From: Ensifer sp. IC4062
GTDB taxonomy: Bacteria > Pseudomonadota > Alphaproteobacteria > Rhizobiales > Rhizobiaceae
Reading direction: 5' to 3'
DNA: 51,077 bases
Assembly: GCF_020193575.1 (NCBI RefSeq)
Contig: NZ_JADYVD010000054.1
Location: 1-51,077 of the forward strand
Shown: positions 9,071 through 18,050 of the stretch, in pieces
Position numbering within the stretch: the first letter of the stretch is position 1
Layout: the number at the start of each line of letters is the position of its first letter
Position numbers and translations under genes: made by a program
The notes under the pieces: model-generated
Told to the model about the DNA's origin: nothing
Databases searched by the model: none
The model's input: the letters and a program-made list of their open reading frames with translations, nothing else

Positions 9071-9353
9071 GCGTGCCCTTGGCAGCCAGTTCGGCGCTGA
9101 GTTCAGGCATGGTTATATCGTCCTTTTCGCCGATCCGGCGAAGCAGAAAGCTGCGGTGCGGCTCGAGCTTGGCATGCCGCCGCCCGCCACCGGGCTTGGG
9201 ATCAAGCCTGCCGGTCCTGCGCCAGACCTCAATCAGCCTGACGACGAAGGAAACCGACACGCCAAAGTGGGTCGCCGCCGCATGACGCGAGTGCCCGGCA
9301 TCGACAAAGCGGGAAACCCGTTCCCGAAGATCACGTGAATAGGCTTTTGGCAT
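8922..9353 (-). CDS. IS630-family transposase, N-terminal DNA-binding part (OrfA)
   Basis: Winged helix-turn-helix region of the transposase: MPKAYSRDLRERVSRFVDAG, then ATHFGVSVSFVVRLIEVWRR, and a linker ELSAELAAKGTHVDPASISR. True homology ends at RNGYRFKKN, where the A8 tract moves the frame into the catalytic ORF; the remaining residues are out of frame. No separate function is expected for the unshifted product. Confidence 0.82.
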   Translation of the reverse strand: MPKAYSRDLRERVSRFVDAGHSRHAAATHFGVSVSFVVRLIEVWRRTGRLDPKPGGGRRHAKLEPHRSFLLRRIGEKDDITMPELSAELAAKGTHVDPASISRWFIRNGYRFKKNAAGERARSPGHSPGPASLDDRAAAEDAT

Positions 9354-9474
9354 CGCAAATCACCTCCGGACGAAAGTGAATCACGAATGCCGGCGCAACG
9401 GAATCGGGAGGGTTCTGTGAGGTCGCGCGTGGATGGGCTGGCGACCGGACGCCGTGCGCGACCTCATTGAAGCC

Positions 9475-9497
9475 GGATTGAACTGGCCCGCTGACGC
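9475..9497 (+). repeat. Left 23-bp terminal repeat of the IS91-like element
   Basis: Reads GGATTGAACTGG then CCCGCTGACGC. It pairs in inverted orientation with 14234-14256, differing only at two adjacent bases (GG against AA). It contains GAAC, the tetranucleotide next to which IS91-type elements insert. It lies 280 bp downstream of the transposase stop. Confidence 0.7.
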
Positions 9498-9755
9498 TGG
9501 CACGGCGCTATGGATTTAGTGCTGCGGCGTTTGATCGTGGTGCGCCGGTAGTGATGGCGTGCGCCGCCGCGGCAAGGGCGATGGCTCGGTGCGGCGGCGT
9601 CCGGCGCTGGTGTTGTGGGGAAGCACCGAGGTCTTGAGCGCGGCTTTGGCGGAGCCAGAACCGGAGCGGGATGCGCTGGAGGCACAGAGCCGCATCGCAC
9701 CGACCTGGGCCGGTGCGGCAAGGCTGTCGGGACCAATGGGCGCGGCGGCAGGCAC

Positions 9756-10931
9756 TCATGACGTGTCGGGCCATGATCGCGCCCGCGGCAGTCTGGCGGT
9801 GATGCGCAGGATGCCGCCGCAGCAGGGACAGACGGTCGGATCGAAGCGGGCGCGCTGGTGCCCGGACTGACTGCCTTCCGCCCGGCGGCGTTGCGGCGGG
9901 GCATCGGCCAGCAATCGCCTGATGACGGCGAGGCGGGCGCGGCGGATGCCGTTGGCGAGGAAGCCGTAATGGCGGATGCGGTGGAAACCGTCGGGCAAGC
10001 AGTGGAGCAGGAAGCGGCGGATGAACTCGTGCGGTGCCAGCGTCATCGAGCGCGGGGCATTGCCGTGGCGGTAGTCGCGCCAGCGGAAGGTCACGCCGGT
10101 GGCGTCAGCGCTGACGAGGCGGCTGTTGGCGATGGCGACGCGATGGGTGTAGCGGCCGAGATAGGCGAGCACCCGTTCGGGCGATCCGAACGGCGGCTTG
10201 GCATAGACGACCCAGCGCTTCTTGCGCAGCGGACGCAGCGCCCGGGCCAAGGCATTGCCATCGCCAAGCGGCGCGAGGGCGCCGAAGAAACGCAGGCCTC
10301 CGGCCGTCTGCACCGCCTGCAAACGCTCGAGGAACAGGCGGCGGAACAGCCGGGAGAGCACCTGGACCGGCAGGAAGAAACGGCGGCGGCGACAGGCGAC
10401 CCAGCGGCGGCCATCGGCGCCCAGCACGCCGCCGGGGACGAGGCAGTGGAGATGCGGGTGATGGGTCAGCGTCTGCCCCCAGGTGTGGAGGATGGCGAGG
10501 AAGCCGAGTTCGCCGCCGAGATGCCGGGGATCGGCGGCAATGGTCTTGAGCGTCTCGGCGGCGGCTTCGAACAGGATCGTATAGAGCTGCCGCTTGTTCT
10601 GATAGGCGATCGCGGCGATCTCGACCGGCACGCTGAACACGACATGGAAGTACGGTACCGGCAACAGATCGGCCTGGCGGTCGGCGAGCCAGCGATCGCG
10701 CGTGGCACCCTGGCATTTGGGGCAATGGCGGTTGCGGCACGAGTTATAGGCGACGCGGCTCAAGGCGCAGGCATCGCAGGCCTCGACATGGCCGCCGAGC
10801 GCCGCCGTCCGGCACAGCTCGATCGCCGCCATGACGCGGCGCTCCCCCCGGCCGAGATGACCGTCATGGGTACGACGATAAGCGGGGCCATGGCGGCGGA
10901 AGATGTCCGCCACCTCTAGCGCCGGTCGCAT
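9756..10931 (-). CDS. IS91-family transposase (HUH/Y2 type)
   Basis: 391 aa. An N-terminal zinc-binding region (CDACALSRVAYNSCRNRHCP, then KCQG) is followed by the replicative HUH domain, with the metal-binding motif in LTHHPHLHCLVPGG. The tyrosine motif region is YLGRYTHRVAIANSRL, then FRWRDYRHG. A short C-terminal Zn-ribbon-like CPCCGG is also present. IS91 transposases act by rolling-circle-like single-strand transfer. It starts 9 nt after the recombinase stop (10941), so the two form an operon. The frame is intact even though the recombinase gene is broken. Confidence 0.92.
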   Translation of the reverse strand: MRPALEVADIFRRHGPAYRRTHDGHLGRGERRVMAAIELCRTAALGGHVEACDACALSRVAYNSCRNRHCPKCQGATRDRWLADRQADLLPVPYFHVVFSVPVEIAAIAYQNKRQLYTILFEAAAETLKTIAADPRHLGGELGFLAILHTWGQTLTHHPHLHCLVPGGVLGADGRRWVACRRRRFFLPVQVLSRLFRRLFLERLQAVQTAGGLRFFGALAPLGDGNALARALRPLRKKRWVVYAKPPFGSPERVLAYLGRYTHRVAIANSRLVSADATGVTFRWRDYRHGNAPRSMTLAPHEFIRRFLLHCLPDGFHRIRHYGFLANGIRRARLAVIRRLLADAPPQRRRAEGSQSGHQRARFDPTVCPCCGGILRITARLPRARSWPDTS

Positions 10932-11620
10932 GGCGTGATCTCAGGCCGGCGGCACGACCTCGAGGCGCAGCCGATCGAGCGGGCTCTCGGTCCGGGCGAT
11001 CGTCGTTGTCGCCACCTGCGTGTAGCGCGCCGTCGTCGACAGGTGGGTGTGTCCGAGCAGCACCTGGATGATGCGGATATCGACGCCGCTCTCGAGCAGA
11101 TGGGTGGCAAAGCTGTGCCGCAGCGTGTGCACGCTGACCCGCTTGGTCAATCCCGCCGCCTTGGTCGCCGAACGGCAGGCGGCGTAAAGCACCTGCACAT
11201 CGATCGGCTTGTCGCCCCGTCCGGGAAACAGCCAGTTCCTCGGGCGCGCCAGCCGCCAATAAGTGCGCAGGATGCCAAGCAACTGCGGCGAGAGCATCAC
11301 CGTGCGATCCTTGGCGCCCTTGCCGTGACGGACCTGGATCACCATGCGCTGGCTGTCGATGTCGGCGACCTTCAGGCTCACCGCCTCCGAGGCGCGCAGT
11401 CCTGCGGCATAGGCGGTCGTCAGCGCCGTGCGCGCCTTCAGCGACGGCACCGCTTCGAGAAACCGCACGACCTCGTCGGCGCTCAAGATCGCCGGCAGTT
11501 TGCGCGGCGTGCGCGCATTGGTGTCGATACCGGAACAATACTCCCCAAATGTGCCGTTTGAATCTTCCCCAGTTTGCGCCGTGACCGGTCTTCCGGGGCG
11601 CGCCCCGGAAGATCGGTCAC

Positions 11621-12928
11621 ATGTCGTCACCGATACTGCTTCCGATGGTCGGAAGGGGGATTTCGGTGATCAAGCTGAGGGAGATGATGATGATCCTGGA
11701 TCTGCATCGGCAAGGTCTGTCGGTGTCAGCGATCGCCAGGCAGGCTGGTATCGATCGCAAGACGGTGCGCAAGTACATCGAGCGCGGGCTGGAGGCTCCG
11801 GTCTATGGACCGCGCAAGCCAAGAGCGACGGTGATCGACCCGTTCGCGGCCTATCTTCGCGATCGCGTGCAGACCTATCCCGGCCTGACAGCGCGGCGGC
11901 TTTTCCGCGAGATCAAGGATCTCGGCTATTCCGGCGGCTACACGGCGCTGACCGATTTCTTGCGCGACATCCGGCCGCCGAGCGAACAAGGTTTTGAGAT
12001 TCGCTTTGAGACACCGCCGGGCGAGCAGGCGCAGGTCGACTTTGCCCAGTTTCATGTCGTCTTCACCGACGAACCGACGACGCCGAGGATCGTCTGGTTG
12101 TTTTCCATGGTGCTGGGCTACAGCCGTCTCATCTGGGCGCGCTTCGTCATGCATCAGAACCTGCCGACCGTGCTGCGTTGCCACGTCGCCGCGTTCGAGG
12201 CCATTGGGGGCGCTCCGCGCGAGATCCTTTACGATCGCATGAAGACCGCGGTCATCGGCGAAGGCGAGACAGAGGGGATTGTCTATAACCGTGCGCTTGT
12301 TGATCTCGCGCGTCACTACGGCTTTCATCCCAGGGCATGCCGTCCCTATCGGGCCAAGACGAAGGGCAAGGTCGAGAGACCGTTTCGCTATATTCGCGAA
12401 GACTTCTTCCTGGCGCGCTCGTTCCGCAACCTCGACGACCTCAACGCTCAACTGCGGCACTGGTTGGACAGCGTCGCCAATCCGCGCACGCATGCGACCA
12501 CCTTACGCGTCATCAATGAGGCTTTCGCCGAAGAACGGCCGCATTTGCGACCGCTTCCACTCGCCGCTTTCCGCTCGGTTCTGAAGTTGGAGCGCCGTAT
12601 CTCCCGCGAAGGCATGGTCAGCGTCGGCGGCAATGCCTACAGTGTTCCCGACGCGACCCGCAGCCGGATGGTCGAGGTCCATTCGCTCGCGGACGAGGTC
12701 CGCATCTTCGAGAACGGCACGCTGATCGCCGTCCACCCTGTTCTGGAGGGGCGCAGGCAACGACGCGTCCATCCGGATCATCGTCGAAGCATGGCTTCCC
12801 AACGTTCACGGCCGCCGTCCACTGACAGCAGCGTCGTTCTTCAGGGCGCTGGCGACAGAGTCTCTCATCGGTCGCTGGCCTTTTATGACGCCGTCGGCAA
12901 AGCCATGGCACGGGAGAACCGCCCATGA
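11621..12928 (+). CDS. istA: IS21-family transposase IstA
   Basis: 435 aa (the ATG at 11645 is an alternative start). An N-terminal HTH (LDLHRQGLSVSAIARQAG, then RKTVRKYIERG) precedes an integrase core with D140 in GEQAQVDFAQFH, D205 in REILYDRMKTAV and E252 in KTKGKVERPFRYIRE. After the core comes the beta-barrel region GGNAYSVPDATRSRMVEVHS. It performs cut-and-paste-like transposition with IstB. The C-terminus is somewhat shorter than some family members, but no lesion is evident. Confidence 0.93.
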   Translation: MSSPILLPMVGRGISVIKLREMMMILDLHRQGLSVSAIARQAGIDRKTVRKYIERGLEAPVYGPRKPRATVIDPFAAYLRDRVQTYPGLTARRLFREIKDLGYSGGYTALTDFLRDIRPPSEQGFEIRFETPPGEQAQVDFAQFHVVFTDEPTTPRIVWLFSMVLGYSRLIWARFVMHQNLPTVLRCHVAAFEAIGGAPREILYDRMKTAVIGEGETEGIVYNRALVDLARHYGFHPRACRPYRAKTKGKVERPFRYIREDFFLARSFRNLDDLNAQLRHWLDSVANPRTHATTLRVINEAFAEERPHLRPLPLAAFRSVLKLERRISREGMVSVGGNAYSVPDATRSRMVEVHSLADEVRIFENGTLIAVHPVLEGRRQRRVHPDHRRSMASQRSRPPSTDSSVVLQGAGDRVSHRSLAFYDAVGKAMARENRP

Positions 12929-13806
12929 GTGCCGCCCTCGATACCGCATCCTCAATGATTGATCGCATTCGCCACGATCTCGTCGGCCTCAAGATGCCCC
13001 GTGCGCTCGAGGCTCTCGATCATGTTGTTCGTCGCCTGGAGCATGGCGAACTCTCCGCATTGGAAGCGATCGACATCCTGCTCTCCGAGGAGCTGACCTT
13101 GCGCGAGAATAGCCGCATCAAGACCGCGCTGCGGATGGGGCGGCTTGCGACGATCAAGACGCTGGCCGGCTTCGACTTCTCCTTCCAGCCATCGCTCGAC
13201 AAGGATCGGATCTTCACCCTCGCACAGCTCGGCTTCATCGAGCGATGTGAGGCTGTCCATTTCCTCGGCCCACCGGGAACGGGCAAAAGCCACTTGGCTA
13301 CCGCTCTCGGCGTCGAGGCGGTCAAGGCCGGAAAGAGCGTCTACTTCACGACGCTCGCCGGTCTGATCGCCGCGCTCTCACGAGCCGAACGAGAAGGTCG
13401 ACTGCAGGAGCGCATCCGCTTCTTCTGCAGGCCAAGCCTGCTGATCGTCGACGAAATCGGCTATCTGCCGGTCATCGCCGGCGGCGGCAATCTGTTCTTC
13501 CAACTCGTCAACGCCCGCTACGAACGCGGCGCAATGATCCTCACCTCAAATCGCGGCTTTGCCGAATGGGGCGATGTCTTCGGTGACCCGGTCGTTGCCA
13601 CTGCGCTGCTCGACAGGCTTCTGCACCATGCCGTCGTCGTGCAAATCGAGGGATCAAGCTATCGATTGCGTCAGCATGCCGAGCTCATGCCGGAGCATGT
13701 CCGCTCGAAGGCGCTGATCACGCCTCCAGCCTTCACCCCTCCGCCTAAACCGCGGGGACGGCCGCCAAAAAATGCCCATCTCTCCATGACGACCCCGTCG
13801 GTATAA
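12925..13806 (+). CDS. istB: IS21-family helper ATPase IstB
   Basis: 293-aa AAA+ ATPase related to DnaC/DnaA. It has Walker A FLGPPGTGKSHLATAL and Walker B LLIVDEIGYLPV, then sensor-type MILTSNRGFAEWGDVFGD. The family protein forms oligomers on DNA and remodels the IstA synaptic complex. It overlaps istA by 4 nt (ATGA), so it is translationally coupled. The proline-rich basic tail (TPPPKPRGRPPKN) is an AT-hook-like addition seen in this IS group. Confidence 0.94.
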   Translation: MSAALDTASSMIDRIRHDLVGLKMPRALEALDHVVRRLEHGELSALEAIDILLSEELTLRENSRIKTALRMGRLATIKTLAGFDFSFQPSLDKDRIFTLAQLGFIERCEAVHFLGPPGTGKSHLATALGVEAVKAGKSVYFTTLAGLIAALSRAEREGRLQERIRFFCRPSLLIVDEIGYLPVIAGGGNLFFQLVNARYERGAMILTSNRGFAEWGDVFGDPVVATALLDRLLHHAVVVQIEGSSYRLRQHAELMPEHVRSKALITPPAFTPPPKPRGRPPKNAHLSMTTPSV

Positions 13807-14233
13807 TTGGGGAATTTTACTTCGGCACTTTTGGGGAAATTTGCGGCGGCATTGACAATTGGCAATCCGCTCGGGAACCTCCGCCCGGTCCAGCGTTACG
13901 CCGTAAAAGAAGCGCAGCGCGCAAACCGTCTGGTTGAGTGCCGGCCAGGAGATGCCCTGCGACACCAGGTACACCTGGAAAGCGCGCACATCCTCCAGCC
14001 CCAGCCGATCCGGGGAGCGGCCGAAATAACGGCTGAACCTTGTCACGGCATGTAGGTAGGATCGTTGCGTGGCCGGCGACAGGTTGCGGAGCGTCATGTC
14101 GTCGATCATGCGGCGGCGCAGCGGGTTCACCGCTGCCGGGGCGTCGGTCATCGGTCGGTCTCCTGGTCAGGGGTTGGTTCTCAACACCCCAACATCCCAC
14201 CAGGAGACCGCGCCTCCAAACCCGACCTCTCCC

Positions 14234-14256
14234 GCGTCAGCGGGTTAGTTCAATCC
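14234..14256 (-). repeat. Right 23-bp terminal repeat of the IS91-like element
   Basis: On the minus strand it reads GGATTGAACTAA then CCCGCTGACGC, matching the left repeat (9475-9497) at 21 of 23 positions. It lies 83 bp upstream of the recombinase start. It overlaps a small hairpin (CCCGCGTCAGCGGG at 14231-14244). Confidence 0.7.
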
Positions 14257-14329
14257 CCAACGACTCAACCTGAGAATCCGACGCTCTAGAGCTCGCCATG
14301 CGGAGAGCGCCTGCCTCCGTCTTCCAAAC

Positions 14330-15090
14330 ACCGCATCTCGACCATCCACGGACGCCAAAACTCAGCACAGCCTGAGCCGTCGATTCATGGGCCTCGTGGG
14401 ATGTGCACCGGCGCCAAAGCCGCCCATCATGACCCCGTATCGATTGGCCCGCCCTTCACTACCCTGCGCCACGAGCGGCAGCAGCGCCAAGGTGGAGGTG
14501 GCTGCAAACCCAACAGCGTCGGGCGCACGATCGTTGATTTGATTCCCAAGGAGATGGCGGTGAAGCGCAGACCATCGTGAATCGCGGTTGTCAGCGCTTC
14601 ACGTGGAAGCAGCGACGTTTGGATCTTCCAGTTATTGCGCCAACAAAGCGGTCAGCGGAGCGATAAAGCCGCCAAGAGCGGGACCGACACTGCGCATTGT
14701 AATGAACCCCACGTTCAGGAGGTTAACAGAAGCTGGCAGATGGCGGCGTCCAAAATGACGCCGAGCGAGGCTCGCCAGGCGGGATCGCTGGGGCAATGCC
14801 GCAGCCGTCCAGAAAGCTGAACGCGAGAATCAGCCGCGGATCGGTAATGCCGAAGGCCATGAGGATCGTCAGCGTCACCAGGTTCCGGCCGGCGATTATG
14901 ACCATGCGGCGGCTGTAGTTATCGGCAATCGCTCCAACGAAGACGTCCAGAAAGAAGGCTGGCAAGGTCGACGAAGCCTTGACGAGGGCAACCATCACGT
15001 CTGAGGTGTGGCCATGAGCCAGCCAAGCGCCACTGTCTGCATCAGCCAGCGAGGCCCGAAAGCTGTCATGCGAAGAAGATCGAACGGAAA
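14330..15090 (-). pseudogene. Decayed second copy of the MFS exporter gene
   Basis: Translated fragments in several frames parallel the MFS gene just upstream (15576-17219). Examples are LSPLKNPTFRSIFF against FAPLQNVAFRSIW; LVKASSTLPAFFLDVFVGAI (ADNYSRRMVIIAG) against LVQASTTLPAFILSIVAGAI (ADSFSRRSVMIAG); MRSVGPALGG; LRFTAIS; and LLPLVAQ followed by GVMMGGFGAGA. Frameshifts and stops interrupt it. Homology ends near 14330, about 75 bp before the IS91-like terminus, so the C-terminal half is lost. It looks like a tandem duplicate, or an old paralogue, that has degenerated. Confidence 0.8.
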
Positions 15091-15575
15091 GTCGGATTCT
15101 TGAGCGGCGACAGCAGCTCTACGGAGGCACGGTCTTCATTCGAGCGCATTGAAATTTTTCTCGTTGAAATGCTCGAGAATACGGCTGGTTGTAGGCATTC
15201 GCTCCGCCGGCCCGCACGCAAGCCGCAGCGAAGTGGCTACCGCCGAGCCGAGCTCGATGACAGCCACCCCATGCGCTGCCCGGTCCACCGGGGTGTTTCC
15301 ACCGCAAGCAGCGATTCGCGCGGAAGGCAGGCAAGCAAAAGGCGTTCAATAGAAAAGACGGCTGTCGCTGAACCAGGTTCAACGACAGCCGAGCGGGCCT
15401 GCGCGGCACGGGTTGTAGCCATTCGCAGGTCGGGAGCTGCTTTAGGTCGAGCTCGGCAACCGCCAGGCCAATGTAAGTCAGCAACCGTATTGGAGCTGGA
15501 ACTCCAGAGCCAGCGTCGCTGTTCAATCGAAACCTGGTCTCCTCACAAAATCACCTCATGGACGTGAAACGCGCG
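15091..15575. other. 485-nt intergenic stretch between the two MFS copies
   Basis: No coding frame that I recognise. It contains a strong 31-bp palindrome (15360-15390), listed separately, which may end transcription of the upstream MFS gene. The rest is unexplained. Confidence 0.45.
15360..15390 (-). terminator. 31-bp near-perfect palindrome, possible terminator and member of a repeat family
   Basis: The arms GGCTGTCGCTGAACC and GGTTCAACGACAGCC pair over 15 bp with one mismatch. On the minus strand the stem is followed by GTCTTTTCTATT, so it could act as a Rho-independent terminator about 190 nt beyond the MFS stop. Related 31-bp palindromes occur at 17344-17374 and 21703-21733, so it may instead be a dispersed repeat. 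Confidence 0.55.
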
Positions 15576-17219
15576 CTATTGGACGACTGCGGGTCCGAAG
15601 CGCGTCTGTCGTTCGCTCGATCGCAAGATCGGTCTGGGGAGATGAGGCGCCTTTATGCAGACTAAGAGGAGGTGACTGATCTCATGGTCAGCTGGCGAAA
15701 GCCTGTGATTGAGGCGAACGAAATCCATCCAGGTTGGCGTGCGGAATGTTTCCGTCCACACCGAGGGCTGTCGAAGATCTCGCTGGAGGGTCCAGTCGCG
15801 CGCGCCAGCTCGGCTAACGGCGTACCTGCGAGTACGCATGTGGCCGAGAAAGATCTCGAGATCCTCTTCGGCGATGGAATATACGGTCTTTGCCGCAATG
15901 GGACCGCTGCGGAGCTTCAGATCAAGCGCAAGTTCCGGCGCCCGAAAGTTTGAGCCTTGTTGGTCCGCATCCGCACCGAGGAGTACCGGCAATACGAAGC
16001 CCAGCCCTGCAACGAGCAGCAGGGCGCCGGCGGCTAATTCGAGAGAGGATGCCAAGGAATAGGATTGGGCAACGGTGCCCCAGATCCAGCTGCCGGCTGC
16101 CATGCCTCCGGAGAGACAAGCGTAGTAGATTGAGAGCGTGCGACCAACGACCCATCTCGGGCTTGCCAGCTGCACCCAGACATCGAACCCGGTCCAGGTA
16201 ATCACCCAGCCGGCGCCTCCAACGGCCAACGCGACGGTCGCGAGTGCGGCCGATGACGTAAGGGCAAGTGCGAGGCAGCATACAGCGCAAGCGATAGCAG
16301 CGATCGCCATCAGCTATTCCTGCGGCACCAATTTCCGCAGGTATCGATTGCTCAATCCGGCGATGCACGCGCCGGTACCGAAGCCGGCGAACAGAATGCC
16401 GTACATGATGGGCCCACCAGCCAAGCGGTCCCTGGCAACTAGCGGCAAAAGTGCGAGAATGGAAATCGCGGTAAGGCCAAATAGCGTCGCGCGAATGATT
16501 GCCGCCCTGATGTCGGAGGACAGCGCGGTGAAGCGCATGCCGTCGTGAATCGCCGTTGCGATCCGCTCCGGAGGCAGGGGAGACGAACGGACGTGCCACG
16601 TATTGCGCAACACAGAACCGAGCAGCGCTAAATTGCTGAAGGCGGCAAAGACGAACGCGCCTAACGGACCGAGAAAGGCGAGGATCGCACCGCCGAGAGC
16701 GGGTCCTATGCTTCGCGTCATATTGTACCCGACCGACATCAGCATCACTGCGGCCGGAATGTCCCGCTTGTCGAGGATGTCGCCGACGGAGGCATGCCAG
16801 GCAGGGTCGTTCAGCGCAAAACCGCAGCCGGCCAGAAATCCGAGCCCAAGAATGAGCCAGGGGCTGACAAAGCCGAAGCCGGCCGAGAGCGCCAGCACTA
16901 CGGAGGCGAGCGCGATCAGAGACACGCCGGCGATCATCACCGATCGACGGCTGAAACTGTCGGCGATGGCGCCAGCCACGATGGAGAGGATAAACGCCGG
17001 CAAGGTTGTCGATGCCTGCACGAGCGCGACCATCAGATCGGAAGCGGAGATCGTGGCCATAAGCCAGCTTATGGCCACCGTTTGCACGAGCCATCCGAGA
17101 TTGGCGATCTGTGTTGACGTCCAAATCGAACGAAACGCCACGTTTTGGAGTGGGGCGAACGTAGCCGAACCAGCCAGGGGAAGGTCTTCGCGCTGCATGT
17201 TTCTGTAACTGTCGAGCAT
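15576..17219 (-). pseudogene. MFS transporter (MFS_3/EntS-like) with a single in-frame amber stop
   Basis: The two parts are in one frame: 17219 to 16314 ends RYLRKLVPQE then TAG, and translation continues without a shift as LMAIAAIACAVCCLALAL to 15576. Together they make about 547 codons, normal for MFS_3 exporters with a soluble C-terminal domain (VYSIAEEDLEIFLGHMRTR, then WTETFRTPTWMDFVRL). The first half carries MFS signatures such as VAGAIADSFSRRSVMI and GPALGGAILAFLGPLG. Relatives often have Trp after the Glu, so TGG to TAG is a likely cause. The upstream ~300 aa would be an incomplete transporter with about half the helices. Substrate unknown; the family exports siderophores or drugs. 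Confidence 0.82.
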
Positions 17220-17279
17220 CCGAATCTGCTTTCTGCGACGCAGCAGAATACTCTGTGCCCAACGACAAAGTTCGGCAAA

Positions 17280-17880
17280 ATTTACGCAACTGCCGCAGGA
17301 AACCTGCGTTGATCGATGAAGTGGCCGCTGCCAGTCAGCAAGTGGCTGCCGCCAGGACCTGTTCGACGGCAGCCAGCCATTCGCTGAACTCGGTGCCGAT
17401 CGAAGGTGATGGAGCGTCGAGCAGCCTGGGGCAGCGATTGGAGCACCTCAATTAGCCCGTCCATGATCGGCTTCGATTGCCGGTCGTTGTTACGCAGGAA
17501 GTCCGCAAAACGGCTGACCCGCTCCACCAGTTAGGTCACGTTGGCCCTGCCGAACTTCTTGCGAAACTGAATGAGATCGCACTCCCTGCATGACACGCTC
17601 GATCACCGATTGCACACATGGGAGAACCGGGCGAGCTTGCGCAGCTTGGCTCTGCGTTCACGGGCCATCTCGTTGGCGGTCACGCATTAATAGCCGCTCA
17701 GACCCGGCATCTGCGGATCCTCAAAAGCGTTACGCTTGAGCTCGCGGAAAATCGTCGAGCGATGACGTCCGAGCTTCTCGGCGATGACGGTGGCGCTGAG
17801 GCCGGCCGCTCGCAAGCGTGCGACGTTCATCCATATCGATCTGGGAGTAGGTGCATCTCACGAGCCATTCGATCGCAAGT
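17280..17880 (-). pseudogene. IS30-family transposase relic
   Basis: Reading leftwards across several frames: YSQIDMDERRTLA, then LSATVIAEKLGRHRSTIFRE (HTH), LKRNAFEDP, TANEMARERRAKLRK, VIERVMQG, and after stops VSRFADFLRNNDRQSKPIMD, RRSITFDR and TEFSEWLAAVEQ. This is the order of an IS30 transposase, with the SITFDRGTEF block containing one catalytic Asp. At least four stops or frameshifts and the lost C-terminus (Glu block) make it dead. It separates the MFS gene from the deacetylase gene. Confidence 0.75.
17344..17374. repeat. 31-bp imperfect palindrome, copy 2
   Basis: Begins GGCTGCCGCC and ends TTCGACGGCAGCC, with an 8-bp outer stem. It matches the 15360 and 21703 elements in length and outer arms. 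It falls inside the IS30 relic, where it could also be explained as the codons for LAAVEQVLAAAT, so its status as a repeat copy is uncertain. Confidence 0.35.
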
Positions 17881-18050
17881 CGCACTTCATCCTTGAACCG
17901 CGGGTTATGTTAAAACATGTCGCAGCTTATCAAGAAGCTGGTACTCTTGAGGGGCTGCCGACGAACTTCTACGACGGCGGAGTTGCGCTGGAGATGGGAC
18001 AACTTAGCCTGACATCGTAAGACCTTCTGCGACCAGCGCAATTGTACCCG

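Larger units (their letters stand above)
8402..9353 (-). mobile_element. IS630-family element (coding core; exact ends not determined)
   Basis: Two overlapping frames (8922-9353 and 8402-9070) together make one IS630-type transposase. They are joined across an A8 run (9009-9016 region) at CTTCAAAAAAAACGC, suggesting either frameshift expression or a single indel. Sequences containing GTGAATC lie just outside both ends (near 8408 and 9377), but I could not define clean inverted repeats or the expected TA duplication, so the span given covers only the genes. Confidence 0.8.
11522..13857 (+). mobile_element. Complete IS21-family element (2336 bp) with 5-bp target duplication
   Basis: Ends are TGTCGATACCGG at 11522 and, on the opposite strand, TGTCAATGCCGCC from 13857. 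Both begin TGT, as IS21 ends do, and have internal AATTTCCCC/ATACTCCCC-type repeats. ATTGG occurs immediately outside each end (11517-11521 and 13858-13862), a 5-bp target duplication. It carries istA and istB with a 4-nt overlap. It is inserted inside the recombinase gene of the IS91-like element, opposite to that gene's direction. This is a different IS21 lineage from the one at 1-2513. Confidence 0.9.
10941..14151 (-). pseudogene. Tyrosine recombinase of the IS91-like element, split by an IS21 insertion
   Basis: The N-terminal part (14151 to 13858) has a SAM-like core-binding domain: MTLRNLSPATQRSYLHAVTR, then PALNQTVCALRFFYGVTL, ending PERIAN. The C-terminal part (11521 to 10941) resumes NARTPRKLPAIL and holds the catalytic domain: Arg in AAGLRASEAVSL, HTLRHSFATHLL (His-x-x-Arg), LLGHTHLSTTARYT (His and nucleophile Tyr). 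Removing the IS21 and one copy of the CCAAT duplication joins the halves in frame as ERIANARTPRK, giving about 290 aa. This is the accessory integrase of the element, now disrupted. Confidence 0.9.
9475..14256 (-). mobile_element. IS91-like element with tyrosine recombinase, bounded by 23-bp inverted repeats and carrying a nested IS21
   Basis: Encodes a Y2 (HUH) transposase and, upstream, a tyrosine recombinase, a gene pair known from one IS91 subgroup. The recombinase gene is split by an IS21-family element (11522-13857). At each end an almost identical 23-bp sequence reads inward as GGATTGAACT, two variable bases, CCCGCTGACGC (9475-9497; complement of 14234-14256; 21 of 23 bases agree). Without the IS21 the element would be about 2.44 kb. 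Classical IS91 members lack inverted repeats but insert beside GAAC/CAAG, and GAAC is present inside both repeats, so the true ends may lie a few bases inward. Confidence 0.75.

Noticed and set aside
9858..10919. Plus-strand frame of 353 codons opposite the IS91-type transposase
   Set aside because: Low-complexity, Glu/Arg-rich shadow of a GC-rich gene; the minus-strand product has clear HUH and zinc motifs.
15922..17289. Alternative 455-codon minus frame across the MFS gene
   Set aside because: Arg-rich, with no membrane segments, in a different frame from the MFS product, which shows typical helices and motifs.
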